64,000 nucleotides of DNA, from contig CM041465.1 in the NCBI GenBank assembly GCA_023213395.1, forward strand, positions 12,958,001 to 13,022,000. Direction: 5' to 3'. The position numbers and the translations under genes are program-made. The DNA is from Cycas panzhihuaensis (lineage: Eukaryota; Cycadophyta). The notes beneath the pieces are model-generated. The model was not told where the DNA came from, searched no databases, and was given only the letters and a program-made list of their open reading frames with translations. Shown here in pieces: positions 1 to 9,789 of this stretch; the first letter of the stretch is position 1; every line of letters starts with the position of its first letter.

Positions 1-1975
1 AATAGCAAAGAGACAAAACCAAGAGAGCAAGATAAATCCATACAACCAAAGAGACTACAAGATCAAAATTACATAAACCCTTTTTTCTTTTTCTTTTAAT
101 CAAAAGTAAACAAACTAGAAATAATGCATGCAAGTTCTCTTTTCTATTTTTGATATTTTCAAAATAAAAGATGCACATGCAACTATGAAATAGCTTTCCT
201 ATATGCAACATGCACACTTCACTTCAAAAGGAATGATGTTACCAAAATCTAAAATTCACTATATGATCTCTGTGTAAGTTTTTCAAAGAGGCCAATTAAC
301 ATGCAAAACTAGTCAACATACTTAATCTTTCATGCTTTCCACCAATTCTTTGAAAAGAGATGATGAATAATGCACAAAGAAAAGAGATTCTTAAATGATA
401 CTACTACTATTTTCTAATAATTTTTAGACTTATGAGTTGATAAATAAACCACAAATCTAAATAATAGCTTTCACATAAAAAACTAGTTTCAATGGTTCTA
501 TCATAATTAGAGTAGTAAAAGCTCCAAAAGAATCCTTGAACTCTTTGTAAAACTAAAAAATTAGAGATGGTTTTACCATACAATATTTTTAACTTTTCTC
601 TTAAAAGATAACGTAACTAATTTGAAAGTGAAAGTTAATAGAACCACAAAATTAAGAGAAAAATAACTTCTTTCCTATTATAATGAACACCTCAAATGAT
701 AGTTTTCTTTTAACTTGACCAATTATCTTCCATAAACTTTCCTTCAAAGCAAATCGAAGAAGGAAAAATAACAATAAAAAGAGGTCAAACTAGAGCCCAA
801 TAATACCAAAAGAGAGTGGCAAACCAATTGAAATATAAACTACTATAAAAGAGTGGGAAGGGATAGTTAGATGAATGGTGGAGATATAACCATACTCCAC
901 CCTAGTCTACCCTTAAGGAACCCCATAAAGGACTAGCCTTTCAATGTATATTTTAGTATCTAAAAATAATACAAGATCACTATAGCAATCAACTAAAGAA
1001 AGGAAAATTTTCTGAGCTAGAATCACCTTTAAAACACCATGAAACAAGTTAGAAACATAATAGGAATGATCTTACTAAATTAGAAGAAGTTTGAAGCCTC
1101 AAATTTGATGAAGATCTAAGAAAATAGAAACTCAGACCATCAACAGTCGAATACTAGCAACATAGCAATAAACTCCTTTAAGATTTCACCCAAAAGTCTT
1201 CAAAAAGATTAAGTTTTAGTCTCACAATAATAATCTTCAAGAAATCTCCAAAAACTCCAAAATTTCACACAAAAATTGGAGCAAAATCACACCTAACTCA
1301 TCTATTCACAATCAATAAAGACTCGAGAGTAATTCTAGACATTGAAAGAATTAAATTCCACTAAATTTAGGTGGAAACATGCAAACTTTTAGCACACTAT
1401 CTAAGTTTTCTTGCATAATAGTGAACAATATAACCGATCATATTTTTCACCCACCAAAAATGTGACTTTACTCTAAAAACTTGACCTATCATATTTTTTA
1501 CAGTGCTAAAAATACGATAATAGTGGAGCTAAAAATTAACTAAAAAATACTAAAAAAATAATATTAGATAAAAACTAAGTGACAAAACAACTTCATCAAT
1601 GAGTAAACAAGCCCAAAATAAGGTGGAAAGCATTAAATACTAGCCTAAGAAGTTAACCAATAATAAAACTTAGGTGAAATCTTGAAAATAAAGTGAAGAT
1701 AATGAATTTTGAAGCAAGAATGAGGTCAAATTAGTTATAAAAGAAAACTTTGGTGCCATAATTCACATCATCAATGAATAATAATAAAAATATAAATCAT
1801 ATCAACATTGATCACACTTCATTAATTAAATTTCATATATCACTTTAACAAAAACATGGCCTAACCTATGATAAAAAAAAATCTATCAATCATTTTCTAT
1901 AAGATCACACATAACATCTCAAAACTTATCAATACAAATCAAATATAAGTCAAGAGGCTAGGTTTTGGTGAAACA
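1..1975 (-). repeat. 3' LTR of gypsy element A (left edge outside window)
   Basis: Bases 1-1975 align throughout with 21415-23376. In the stretches I compared by eye the two are roughly 85-90% identical, mostly differing by transitions. Read on the minus strand the LTR begins TGTTTCACCAAAACC at 1975, directly after a purine-rich tract, so this is the 3' LTR of an element whose pol genes lie on the minus strand at 13.9-20.9 kb. About 490 bp of the LTR, by comparison with the other copy, lie before base 1. No coding region is recognised in it. Confidence 0.88.
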
Positions 1976-1990
1976 TTTATCCCCTTGATA
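1976..1990 (-). other. Polypurine tract of element A
   Basis: On the minus strand this reads TATCAAGGGGATAAA and abuts the LTR start TGTTTC. The position and purine run fit the plus-strand primer of an LTR retrotransposon. It fixes the left LTR as the 3' LTR. Confidence 0.7.
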
Positions 1991-2180
1991 CCTAAGGCTC
2001 CTATTCTAGAAAAAGAAATAGGATGGTGAGAGGTGTAAATGATGCAAGTGTTTGTCATTTTGACTAGGGTGATAGGAATCAGATGAAGTGTATGGATGAT
2101 GAGATAACATAACGCTATGACCTACCATAGAATGAAATCCATCTGACAACAAGATTCAACAAAGTTCCTACAAGTAACTC

Positions 2181-2420
2181 TACCCAAAAAGGCTAGGTAA
2201 CTGTGACCAAAGCATTACTATTTACACTTCTTACCCAAAAGGATTAGGCACCTAATTACTACAAATCACCCAAAAAGACTAGGCATCTATCATCTCTAAA
2301 AACTTACCCAAAAGGATTGGGTATTGACTAATATCAAGGACTTACCCAAAAGGATTAGGTATTCATGACCAAAATATCACTACTTTTATCTTTTTTCCCA
2401 AAAGGATTGGGCATCTAACA
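2181..2420. repeat. Degenerate tandem repeat, CCCAAAAGGATTAGG family
   Basis: The core CCCAAAAGGATTAGG, or a close variant, recurs with its CCC at about 2183, 2234, 2269, 2307, 2345 and 2397, so spacing is 35-52 bp. The units are diverged in the spacer. It is the first of three different short tandem families lying in the 3' untranslated part of element A. Confidence 0.75.
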
Positions 2421-2436
2421 TCACAAAACACCTACC

Positions 2437-2535
2437 TAGTACCCACAAACTAGATGGGACTTCGCTACCATACAGCATGCTCATAAACTAGATGGGACTT
2501 TCATTGTCAAATACCCATGAATTGGATGGGACTCT
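2437..2535. repeat. Tandem repeat, AACTAGATGGGACT family
   Basis: Three copies of an ACCCA(..)AA(C/T)TAGATGGGACT unit follow each other at about 40-bp or shorter spacing. It sits between the CCCAAAAGG family and the TATCATAGTTTAG family, all inside the 3' UTR of element A. Confidence 0.7.
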
Positions 2536-2544
2536 ACTATACAA

Positions 2545-2960
2545 CTGGTCATAGTTTATCTCTCTTTAACCATACACTGAAGGGAAATCCTTTTGCCAGA
2601 GTAAAAAGAATATACTATCATAGTTTACTGGCTCATTAATAGGTGGCTTTTCAAAGCAAACCCATCATAGCTTAGCCTCGTTAATGAGGTGAGGGCTTGC
2701 AAAGGTTGATTATCTTAGTTTAGCCTTATTAACAATCGAATTTAGAGGGTTCCCTATCATAGATTAGGCTCATTAACCTATAAAAGGCCTTAGAGCATCG
2801 ATCCTATCATAGTTTTAGCTTGTTAATAAGTGAGAGAAGGTTCAAAGCTAAATCCAGTCATAGTTTAGACTCATCAATAGGAAAAAGTAAGCTTAAAGCA
2901 TAGTTCCTATCATAGTTTAAACTCATTAATAGGCAGATAAAGGTGCAGAGTTAAATCCTT
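2545..2960. repeat. Tandem repeat, TATCATAGTTTAG family
   Basis: About eight diverged copies of a 40-65 bp unit with the core TATCATAGTTTAG, followed by CTCATTAATAGG and an A/G-rich stretch. Cores lie near 2550, 2618, 2665, 2713, 2757, 2816, 2858 and 2910. This is a satellite-like array within element A, just right of two other tandem families. Confidence 0.75.
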
Positions 2961-3137
2961 TTGAAGATAAACATTACAAAATTAGCATGTGAGGTAAATT
3001 TTGATGACAAATCATATCTCTAAAGGGAAGAAGTAGCTCTAATAATCACCATTACACAATAAAATAACAATTTTGCTTTACTAAAGTAAACATGTATATT
3101 CTTGGATGTATTGATGTTAGTTTAGCAAGAATAATTC

Positions 3138-3142
3138 TTGAA
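3138..3142. repeat. Left target-site duplication of copia element (TTGAA)
   Basis: TTGAA directly precedes the left LTR end TGAAGG and is repeated at 9252-9256 after the right LTR end. Confidence 0.9.
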
Positions 3143-3542
3143 TGAAGGATTATAGAATGATGGAGATAGAGTAGAGCATAATCAAATAGTCAAAATATTA
3201 TTGCATAAACACATAAGCCTTTGTATTCTATCTATCTTTGAGAGAGTACATAACAAATTTCTAATATAAGCAGTGTCTAAAGACACTAGGGTTGCACACC
3301 CCTCCAAATATATAATTTGGGGGAGGAGGGAAACTCATCAACCTTTAGAATTCAAACAATAATAAAATATTATATAACTTAACTCAAATCAACTTAACTC
3401 AAATCAACTTAACTCAAATTAACTTTAACTTTACCTTATACTTACCTTCACATGTGAGCACCCACATGTGTAAATTGGTGGAAGTGGGATGTGTACTCTT
3501 ATGTGAAAGGTGGGAGTCAGGTGATGATCATTAACCCCAATA
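3143..3542 (-). repeat. 3' LTR of copia element
   Basis: This 400-bp LTR matches 8882-9251. It ends TGAAGG at the outer side; on the minus strand its start has decayed from TGTTGG to TATTGG. It is 30 bp longer than its partner. The whole difference is explained by three copies of a 15-bp unit (ACTTAACTCAAATCA) at 3377-3421, where the other LTR has one. Confidence 0.9.
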
Positions 3543-3555
3543 CTCTCCCCCTTAA
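3543..3555 (-). other. Polypurine tract of copia element
   Basis: On the minus strand it reads TTAAGGGGGAGAG, immediately upstream of the 3' LTR. This is a typical plant copia plus-strand primer. Confidence 0.85.
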
Positions 3556-3839
3556 TGGTCATCATAAATAACTTTATCTTCTCTTTAAACTTGTGAAATT
3601 TGAACTTGAGAAAAACTTTGAAAATCTATCTTTTAGCTTGATCACTACTAACTTGCCTTATCCTTTTAGCAAAGTGAGTCTCTTTATCATTGAGTGGTTC
3701 ACAAAATCTCTAAGTAAATGTAGCTTGAATTGAAAAAGGTGAATGACTACAACTTTAGCTTTATCAACTAGAACTTTGACTTTGACTTCTAAAATCTTTG
3801 TGTTGTAAGTGACTATCATATCATCAGATTTCCCCACCT

Positions 3840-4150
3840 CAAATGGAGGATCAACTTCTTATGCAATAAGATGATCATGCATTTGACTTGAATTCTATTC
3901 CTTGGTTTTACCATCACAATCATCCTGCTCTAGCACCTGTCTCACATGCTCAACAATATCAATGTTAAATTCATTTACTTTAAGGGTTTCTCCCCCATAA
4001 ATGGAATTTAAGGTATTCCATATGGATTTAGAAATTGTCAGTTCACAAACTTTAGAGAAAACATTATCATCTATAGTGCCAAATAATATCCCTAAGACTT
4101 CATTATCTTTTTTAAAGTTTTATTTAATATTAAGATCATATTCATCTTGT
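3840..4150 (-). pseudogene. Fragment of copia-type gag (UBN2-like)
   Basis: The minus strand encodes a broken peptide that includes LGILFGTIDDNVFSKVC followed by SKSIWNTLNSIYGGE. This resembles the W-x2-L-x2-YGG segment of plant copia gag polyproteins (gag_pre/UBN2 type). Stops and a short downstream acidic stretch follow. Normally gag sits next to the 5' LTR. Here it lies only a few hundred bases from the 3' LTR, so the element is rearranged or has lost its pol. The family call is by motif recognition only. Confidence 0.6.
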
Positions 4151-4159
4151 AAGTATTTC

Positions 4160-6500
4160 TAAAAATCATTTGTAATAAAATAATTTTATATTATTTTATG
4201 CCATTGTAAAAAATTATGGCGATTAAATATACGGAATTATATTTTATTTAAATTGATTATCATTTTATATAAAACTTTAGTACATAGAAAATAATATACT
4301 TTTACCAAGTGAATTTTTGTACTTCTCAATAAAATGTGTCTTTAGAAGGAATCAAAGAACTCAATAAATTAATAAACTTATATAATTTCAAATATACTCT
4401 TTGAAAGAACTATGTGAGTAATCACAATACCTTTGAAAAATGAAAGATGCCTTTAGAAAATAAATTAACTAGATATAACTTTTATAAGTACAATAAGGAA
4501 ATGATCTTTATAACAAGGATGAATAAAAAATGCTTTCAATATGTGTATGCCTTTTGAATAAATTGACGACTTTATATGGTATAATTTCAGATTAACTTTG
4601 AAATATAATGAATATATAAGTAAATTTAAATGTAACTAAGATCCTTTTAACTATGCAAATTTGAAATAAGACTTTTGATAATGAAAAATAAAGAATCCTT
4701 AAGCTTATGATTTTTTAAATGAATAACTACAAACTTGAGCAAGAAAATATTTGTTTTAATGCAAGAAATCTTTTGTCTTGATGAAGATATATAATGTTGA
4801 AAATCTAAAATATATAAGTATATTTTCACTTTGAAAGATAAAGAATATGTGGAAGAAACCTTTTTAAAAAATGAATTATACCTATTTAAGTTGCAGGTCC
4901 ACTTGGCTTGTCACTTGCTTTAGATTACTTTCTACTATAAATCAGCTTAAAAGAAGCTTATATGAAGGTCAAATAAAAATTCTTAAATATGTATTATAAG
5001 TGATCAATAAGAAATGAAATAAAGAACTCCTTAAAAAAGGTTTTAGAAGACAAGCATGTTTAGATATCTTGAATGCTCAAATTGAGCAGCTTCAAAGCTA
5101 TACTAAACAAAGTCAAAATAAGGTGAAATTACACCAATTTGAAGATCGATAAAATATCTATTCAATGAAATTGACTGTTTTAAAAATGGATTCCTGTAAG
5201 TCAACATTTTAATGTACCAAAGATGTTGTCCTCCTTTGAGGCTTAATGGGAGCCTAGGGCTCAAAATCTTATAAAATGCTAGTAAGAAATTTATAGAACA
5301 ATGTAAGATGATCAAATATAGTGTAGAGAGCTTCTTAATATACTTTTGGGTTAAAAACTTTGAGAAATAATATATAAAAAATGTATAAAAATACCAAATT
5401 AGGAATTGTTATGTACCTCAAATTTGAGGGCTTAGTTCACCTATAAAATAGACTCAAAATGTAATAAAACTAACTTTAAAATGTAGATCTCTAAAAAAAT
5501 CTTTTACTAGAATGAGACGATACTTAATTCTAAGCTATGAAGCTCAAGATATTAAAGAAACTGTAAAAGGTGTCCTGCCAAGATTAATAAAATGGGCAAC
5601 AAAAATAAGGTCAACTTTAACCTACTTAAACTTGCAAGATATTGAGTCAAATTAAGAAAAAGACACCTTCAAGAAGTAGTTCCCTAAACCAAAATTCCAA
5701 CAAATTTTATGATTTTAAAATTTGATTTTTGGTTGAGGAGGTATAACTAAAAATGTAAATAGTACTTTTTATATAAATATGGTAAAAAAACACTAAAGTG
5801 TCACTTTCACTGATTAAAATAATGATTAAAACAAATGCTAAAAAATAAAATGTGTAGATGGTGATAATTTTTCATGAAAATAGATTGTCGTAGAGTAGAT
5901 CTAGGTAAAAAATAATCTTTATGTGATAAAATATAACTTGATAAAAAAGAGATTTTATGAAAATAATTTAAAAAGCTTTAAAAAATAGATGATTGACCTT
6001 AAACTGATTGAAACTAGGTCAAATCAGCTCCAAATATGGAAAATGACCAATCAAAATTATACCTCACAAAATTCCAGATGCAATGGGTTTCATTAGAAAT
6101 TGATAAACTAGTCAAGAGATATGATAAAAATTAGCTAGGTACCCTATGTTTTAATGAAAATTTTTAAAAAGTAAAATGAAAAAAGTTTATAAAGTTAAGA
6201 ATCTTCTTTTAGTAGAGTAGGTAAATATCACATGGAGGGTCATAAAGCTGGGGGCTAAAGCTTAAGGGGATAATACCCTTTTAAACCCTAGATTTCAAAC
6301 TATATAAAATTTAGTTTAATTTTTTTCAAACTTTATAAAAAAATAAAAAATAAAAGATAAAAATAAAACACTGCGAAATTCCGCTGTGACACATCACCGC
6401 CGTCATGTTAGGTACGCAGACAACTGAAATGGCTTAAAGATGGTGAACAATTGACTCAATCTATAGTAGTTCAGTATGGATTAATGACTTGATCTGGGGT
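4160..6500. other. Copia interior without recognisable gene
   Basis: AT-rich sequence. Short ORFs such as 5103-5315 on the minus strand have no recognisable motif. The stretch could be non-coding sequence (intron or promoter) captured along with the gene fragments to its right, or a decayed part of the retroelement. I see no RT or integrase motif in either strand. Confidence 0.5.
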
Positions 6501-6508
6501 TTTTGCAG

Positions 6509-7262
6509 GTGGTTTTAGTAATTCTAATAGTTCTAAAGATGGGTCTCAAAAAGTCAAAACTCGGTCTATAGATTTCAAACGGTTTTACTTAGAAAACATC
6601 TTGTCTAGATACTATTGTAAACAGAAGGATCCAATAATTGTTATTTCCAGAAAAAGATGGAACATAGGTAATTTTCTTAGACAACGTCCGCTAGTTGTGG
6701 AAACTCTAAGGTGTGAACATGTTCAAGACCTCCTAAAATAGCATGATTAGTTCCCTAAGTTAAACAAGGCATTCAAGGAGTGTTTGGATAGTCTAATAGA
6801 TAAGTATATAGCAAAAGTATTATAGTGTCAGGATGACCCTTTACTAGCTTTAAAATTCTTCATCTGGGTCAAGCACAAAGAGGGACACAAGCAAAACAAT
6901 TTAGTTATATAAAGGCTTTTGACTGATATCCTTGTTTGCAAAGGACCATGTATTTTATCATTTAGGTTATTGAAAGAAATTAGAAATGCAGGTTGTAAGC
7001 TCCTAGAGGATGCACTATGTGCCTAATTTCTAGTTGGGGCAAATTAGGGCTTACGAAGTATGCAACAGAAGTATTCAGGCCAATGACCTGTTTGGGTCTC
7101 ACTCCCACTACATGCATATATAATTGTGTTATTGATGCCTTGGTGAAATCCAACTATCTTAATTTGGCCTACTTAAAATTCTAGAAAATGTCTGCAACAA
7201 GTTGCCCTCTGGATAGATTCATATACAATTATTTGATAAATGGTGTCTGCAAGCCTAGCATA
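6509..7262 (+). pseudogene. Captured fragment of a pentatricopeptide-repeat (PPR) type gene
   Basis: After an acceptor-like TTTTTGCAG at 6500-6508, one frame stays open for about 75 codons (to a TAG near 6738). It then continues with a few stops through DDPLLALKFFIWVKHKEGH, an N-terminal pattern common in plant P-class PPR proteins. After a frameshift near 7020 there are two PPR-like repeats, containing YNCVIDALVKSNYLNLAY and FIYNYLINGVCK. PPR proteins bind organellar RNA in mitochondria or plastids. This copy has several stops and one frameshift and cannot be functional. It lies antisense to the copia element that contains it and runs almost directly into the CBP60 fragment on the same strand. 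I am confident of the PPR character of the C-terminal part, less so of the N-terminal part. Confidence 0.75.
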
Positions 7263-7264
7263 GT

Positions 7265-7545
7265 GGATGAGATAAGAGAGCGTGAAGTGAAGAGCGTAAG
7301 GATGGAGTGTTCCACAAGAAACTTAATAAAGCTGGGATTCAAACTGTTGAAGATTTTCTGAGGCTAGTGGTTAGAGATCCTCAAAGATTGTAGAATATCC
7401 TTGGAAGTGGCAAGTCAAGAAAGATGTGGAAGAGTACAGTGGAGCATGCCAAAACTTATGTCCTTAGTGGGAAACTGTATGTCTACTATGCAGATCAAAG
7501 TCAAAATATTGGGGGTGTTTATTGACTATTTTTTTTATTTAAAAA
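7265..7545 (+). pseudogene. Captured fragment of a CBP60-family calmodulin-binding transcription factor gene
   Basis: From 7301 the frame reads DGVFHKKLNKAGIQTVEDF, then LRLVVRDPQRL, a [15 protein letters not shown], and [17 protein letters not shown]. This is the highly conserved central domain of plant CALMODULIN-BINDING PROTEIN 60 proteins (CBP60a-g/SARD1 family), nuclear DNA-binding regulators of salicylic-acid defence. About 70 residues are preserved with one stop, and a frameshift follows near 7515. The stretch 7265-7300 may be the preceding part of the same domain, but it is out of frame. No intron is apparent within the fragment. It follows the PPR fragment with no clear spacer, suggesting a chimeric captured transcript or sequential capture. 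Confidence 0.85.
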
Positions 7546-7625
7546 TAAACAAGAAATATGCCTATGAAATTAATAAATCAAGAAAAGGTCAAATATCTAA
7601 AGACCTAAAATGGTCGAGTTCATGA

Positions 7626-8350
7626 AAGAAAACACTACCCCAAAGAAAAATCATAAAATTCTTAAAAGAGTGAAGATCAAACCTTATACAGTTTGTTAAA
7701 GTGCTATATTTTTTTAATGATTAAACAGATATTTGTCCTGCAAAGATTTACTGTAAACCAGTAGAAACCTTTAAAGATCTAAACTAGTTTTTTATTTTTT
7801 CTTTTAAAGATTACTGTAAAGCTACTAATGGGTGTACAGAAAGAAGAAGACGGTACATAAGACTACAACCAAAGATGACAAAGGACTTTAGAGCACCTTA
7901 AAAAATAGGTGTAAATAATATTTTAGCTATTGAAGAAGTTAATATTTTAAGAACGACCTAGTTATTCATTTGATTAATCTCGAGATTCAAGCCTCTATTG
8001 CTACCAACACATGGATCTACAAAGTTTTAAGTTCGGAGAGACCATATCTAAATATATTAACGAAAATATATCAAATAAATAAGAAGTATATATATATTTG
8101 TATATGAAATCTTTCAAATATATAGGAGAAGATATATCAAAGAACTAAGAAGCATATATGTTTATATCTAAATAAAAAAATAGGAAGAACTTGGTAATGT
8201 AGTTGTGACAAATTTGCAGAAGATGGACTTCATAGTGTGAGAACTTCTTCCACACAAGGCCAAACTTCAAACTGATTTCTATAGTAGATAGATTGGCTAT
8301 AGTATAACTTCTCCAAGAAGCTTGTTAGGTTGAATATGCACCTAATATTA
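7626..8350. other. Copia interior, no recognisable gene
   Basis: AT-rich sequence between the CBP60 fragment and a tandem-repeat zone. No motif was recognised on either strand. Confidence 0.5.
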
Positions 8351-8351
8351 C

Positions 8352-8670
8352 ATAAATCTAAGAAAAAATATTGAATAAATGAACCAAATATACCAAAAAT
8401 AGATAAATATTTAATAAAATATGCAGAACTAGAGACAATATAGCATAGATCTGGAGAAAATATTGAATAAATAGACAAAATACACCAAAAATGGTCAAAT
8501 ATTTAATAAAATATATATATCTTATTGATAAAACTTTGTAGAGTGATAAAACTTTGAATATTTATTGATTGCAACTGTGATCCTATACAAATATAAAAAA
8601 ATATTGAATAAGTAGATAAAATATGATAGAAATAGCCAAGTATTTGACAAAGAATATGTAAAACTATATT
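8352..8670. repeat. Degenerate tandem repeat, AAATATTGAATAA family
   Basis: A unit of about 92 bp containing AAAATATTGAATAAAT, then ACCAAAAAT, then AAATATTTAATAAAATAT appears at about 8352-8443 and 8444-8535. A more diverged third copy lies near 8590-8670. It lies close to the 5' end of the copia element, just left of its PBS. Confidence 0.65.
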
Positions 8671-8863
8671 TGATTTGGAAACATATTTGTTATTTCACAA
8701 GTATAAATCAAGAATAATCAGATCTTTGATAAAAAAATACAAAAAACTTCTAATAAACTTTACAGAAAATAAATATAACTAATATTTCCTTATTGTGAGT
8801 AGATCTACTTTGGATGCTAATGAATCTTCTTTCTTCTCAATAAAACTTTAATAAGCTAGCAAT

Positions 8864-8879
8864 CTATGCTTTGATACCA
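8864..8879 (-). other. Primer-binding site of copia element
   Basis: The minus strand reads TGGTATCAAAGCATAG two bases inside the 5' LTR. It is a near-match to the initiator-Met tRNA complement (TGGTATCAGAGC) used by most plant copia elements. Confidence 0.9.
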
Positions 8880-8881
8880 AA

Positions 8882-9251
8882 TAAAAGATTATAGAATGAT
8901 GGAGATAAAGTAGAGTATAATCAAATAGTCAAAACATTGCTGCATAAACACATAAGCCTTGGTATTCAATCCATCTTTGAGAGAGTACATAACAAATTTC
9001 TAATATAGGCAGTGTCTAAAGAGACCAAGGTTGCACACCCCTCCAAATATATAATTTTGGGGAGGAGGGAAGCTCCTCAACCCCTAGAATTTGAACAATA
9101 ATAAAATATTATATAACTTAACTCAAATTAACTTTAACTTTACCTTATACTTACCTTCAAATATGAACACCCACATGTGTAAATTTGTGGGAGTGGGATG
9201 TACACTCTTGTGTGAAAGGTAGGAGTGGGATGATGATCATTAACTCCAACA
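8882..9251 (-). repeat. 5' LTR of copia element
   Basis: This 370-bp LTR is the partner of 3143-3542. On the minus strand it starts with an intact TGTTGG; its inner end has decayed (TTTTA against CTTCA in the partner). Confidence 0.9.
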
Positions 9252-9256
9252 TTGAA
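9252..9256. repeat. Right target-site duplication of copia element (TTGAA)
   Basis: Perfect match to 3138-3142. Confidence 0.9.
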
Positions 9257-9630
9257 AGGAGATATGTTTTATTGTAATAAACTCCAGATGCTAAAGAGGA
9301 TTCAATAAAGGGAAAGTGAGAAAGGGGCCTCTCTATATGTAAGAAAATAAATGAGAAAATGTTTCATTTTGACATGAAAGAGGAGGAGAAAATGAGAGAC
9401 CTAGAGGCCATCACCTCATTTTCTAGAGTAATTACAAGCTTTTTCTAGCAAGAGACTAGCTCTATAAGACCCCAAACATCGAGATAGAGTAGAGAGCTAG
9501 GTGCTTAGTGAGTGTAACATGTTAATTTTTTTTAATTTTTAGTTTTTTTAATGAAAATTATGACTTAGAAATGAAAAATGCGACTAACCAGTGAAAAACG
9601 TAATTTTAGTATTAGGCCTATCAGAGGATG

Positions 9631-9705
9631 TCATGTTTTTCATTGTGAAGTCATGCTTTTCACTATGAAACTATGTTTTTCAACTGTGAAACTATATTTT
9701 TAGTT
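9631..9705. repeat. 20-21 bp tandem repeat
   Basis: Three and a half units of TCATG(T/C)TTTTCA(..)TGTGAA(G/A) at 9631-9650, 9651-9671 and 9672-9692, plus a decayed remainder. It lies in the 3' UTR of element A between the copia insertion and the antisense PMD ORF. The core resembles CATATTTTTCAC in the A LTR hairpins. Confidence 0.7.
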
Positions 9706-9789
9706 AGTTGATCATACTTTTAAACCTTTAATAAATGAAACTTCAAAAAATCAAAATTTTAAATCAAAACAAGTTGCTGACAGATTGAA

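Larger units (their letters stand above)
3143..9251 (-). mobile_element. Non-autonomous Ty1/copia-type LTR retrotransposon carrying host gene fragments
   Basis: A 6.1 kb element inserted in element A. It has two LTRs (3143-3542 and 8882-9251), a PBS next to the right LTR and a polypurine tract next to the left LTR, so transcription runs on the minus strand. The 5-bp sequence TTGAA flanks it on both sides as a perfect target-site duplication. In the minus strand I recognise only a piece of copia-type gag near the 3' end and no RT or integrase, so it would depend on enzymes from other elements. The interior carries a plus-strand PPR-like fragment and a CBP60 fragment, both host-type sequences. 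Boundaries are strongly supported; the classification as copia rests on the PBS type, short LTRs and gag-like peptide. Confidence 0.9.

Noticed and set aside
6361-6510. Intact intron-exon start of a working host gene
   Set aside because: An acceptor-like site is present, but the following frame has stops and a frameshift and lies inside the copia element.
8230-8478. Minus-strand ORF near the 5' end of the copia element as gag
   Set aside because: The peptide has no gag motif and is composed largely of the AT-rich tandem repeat.
8864-8879. tRNA gene remnants at the primer-binding sites
   Set aside because: Only the 3'-end complement is present, no cloverleaf; the positions beside LTR ends identify them as PBS.
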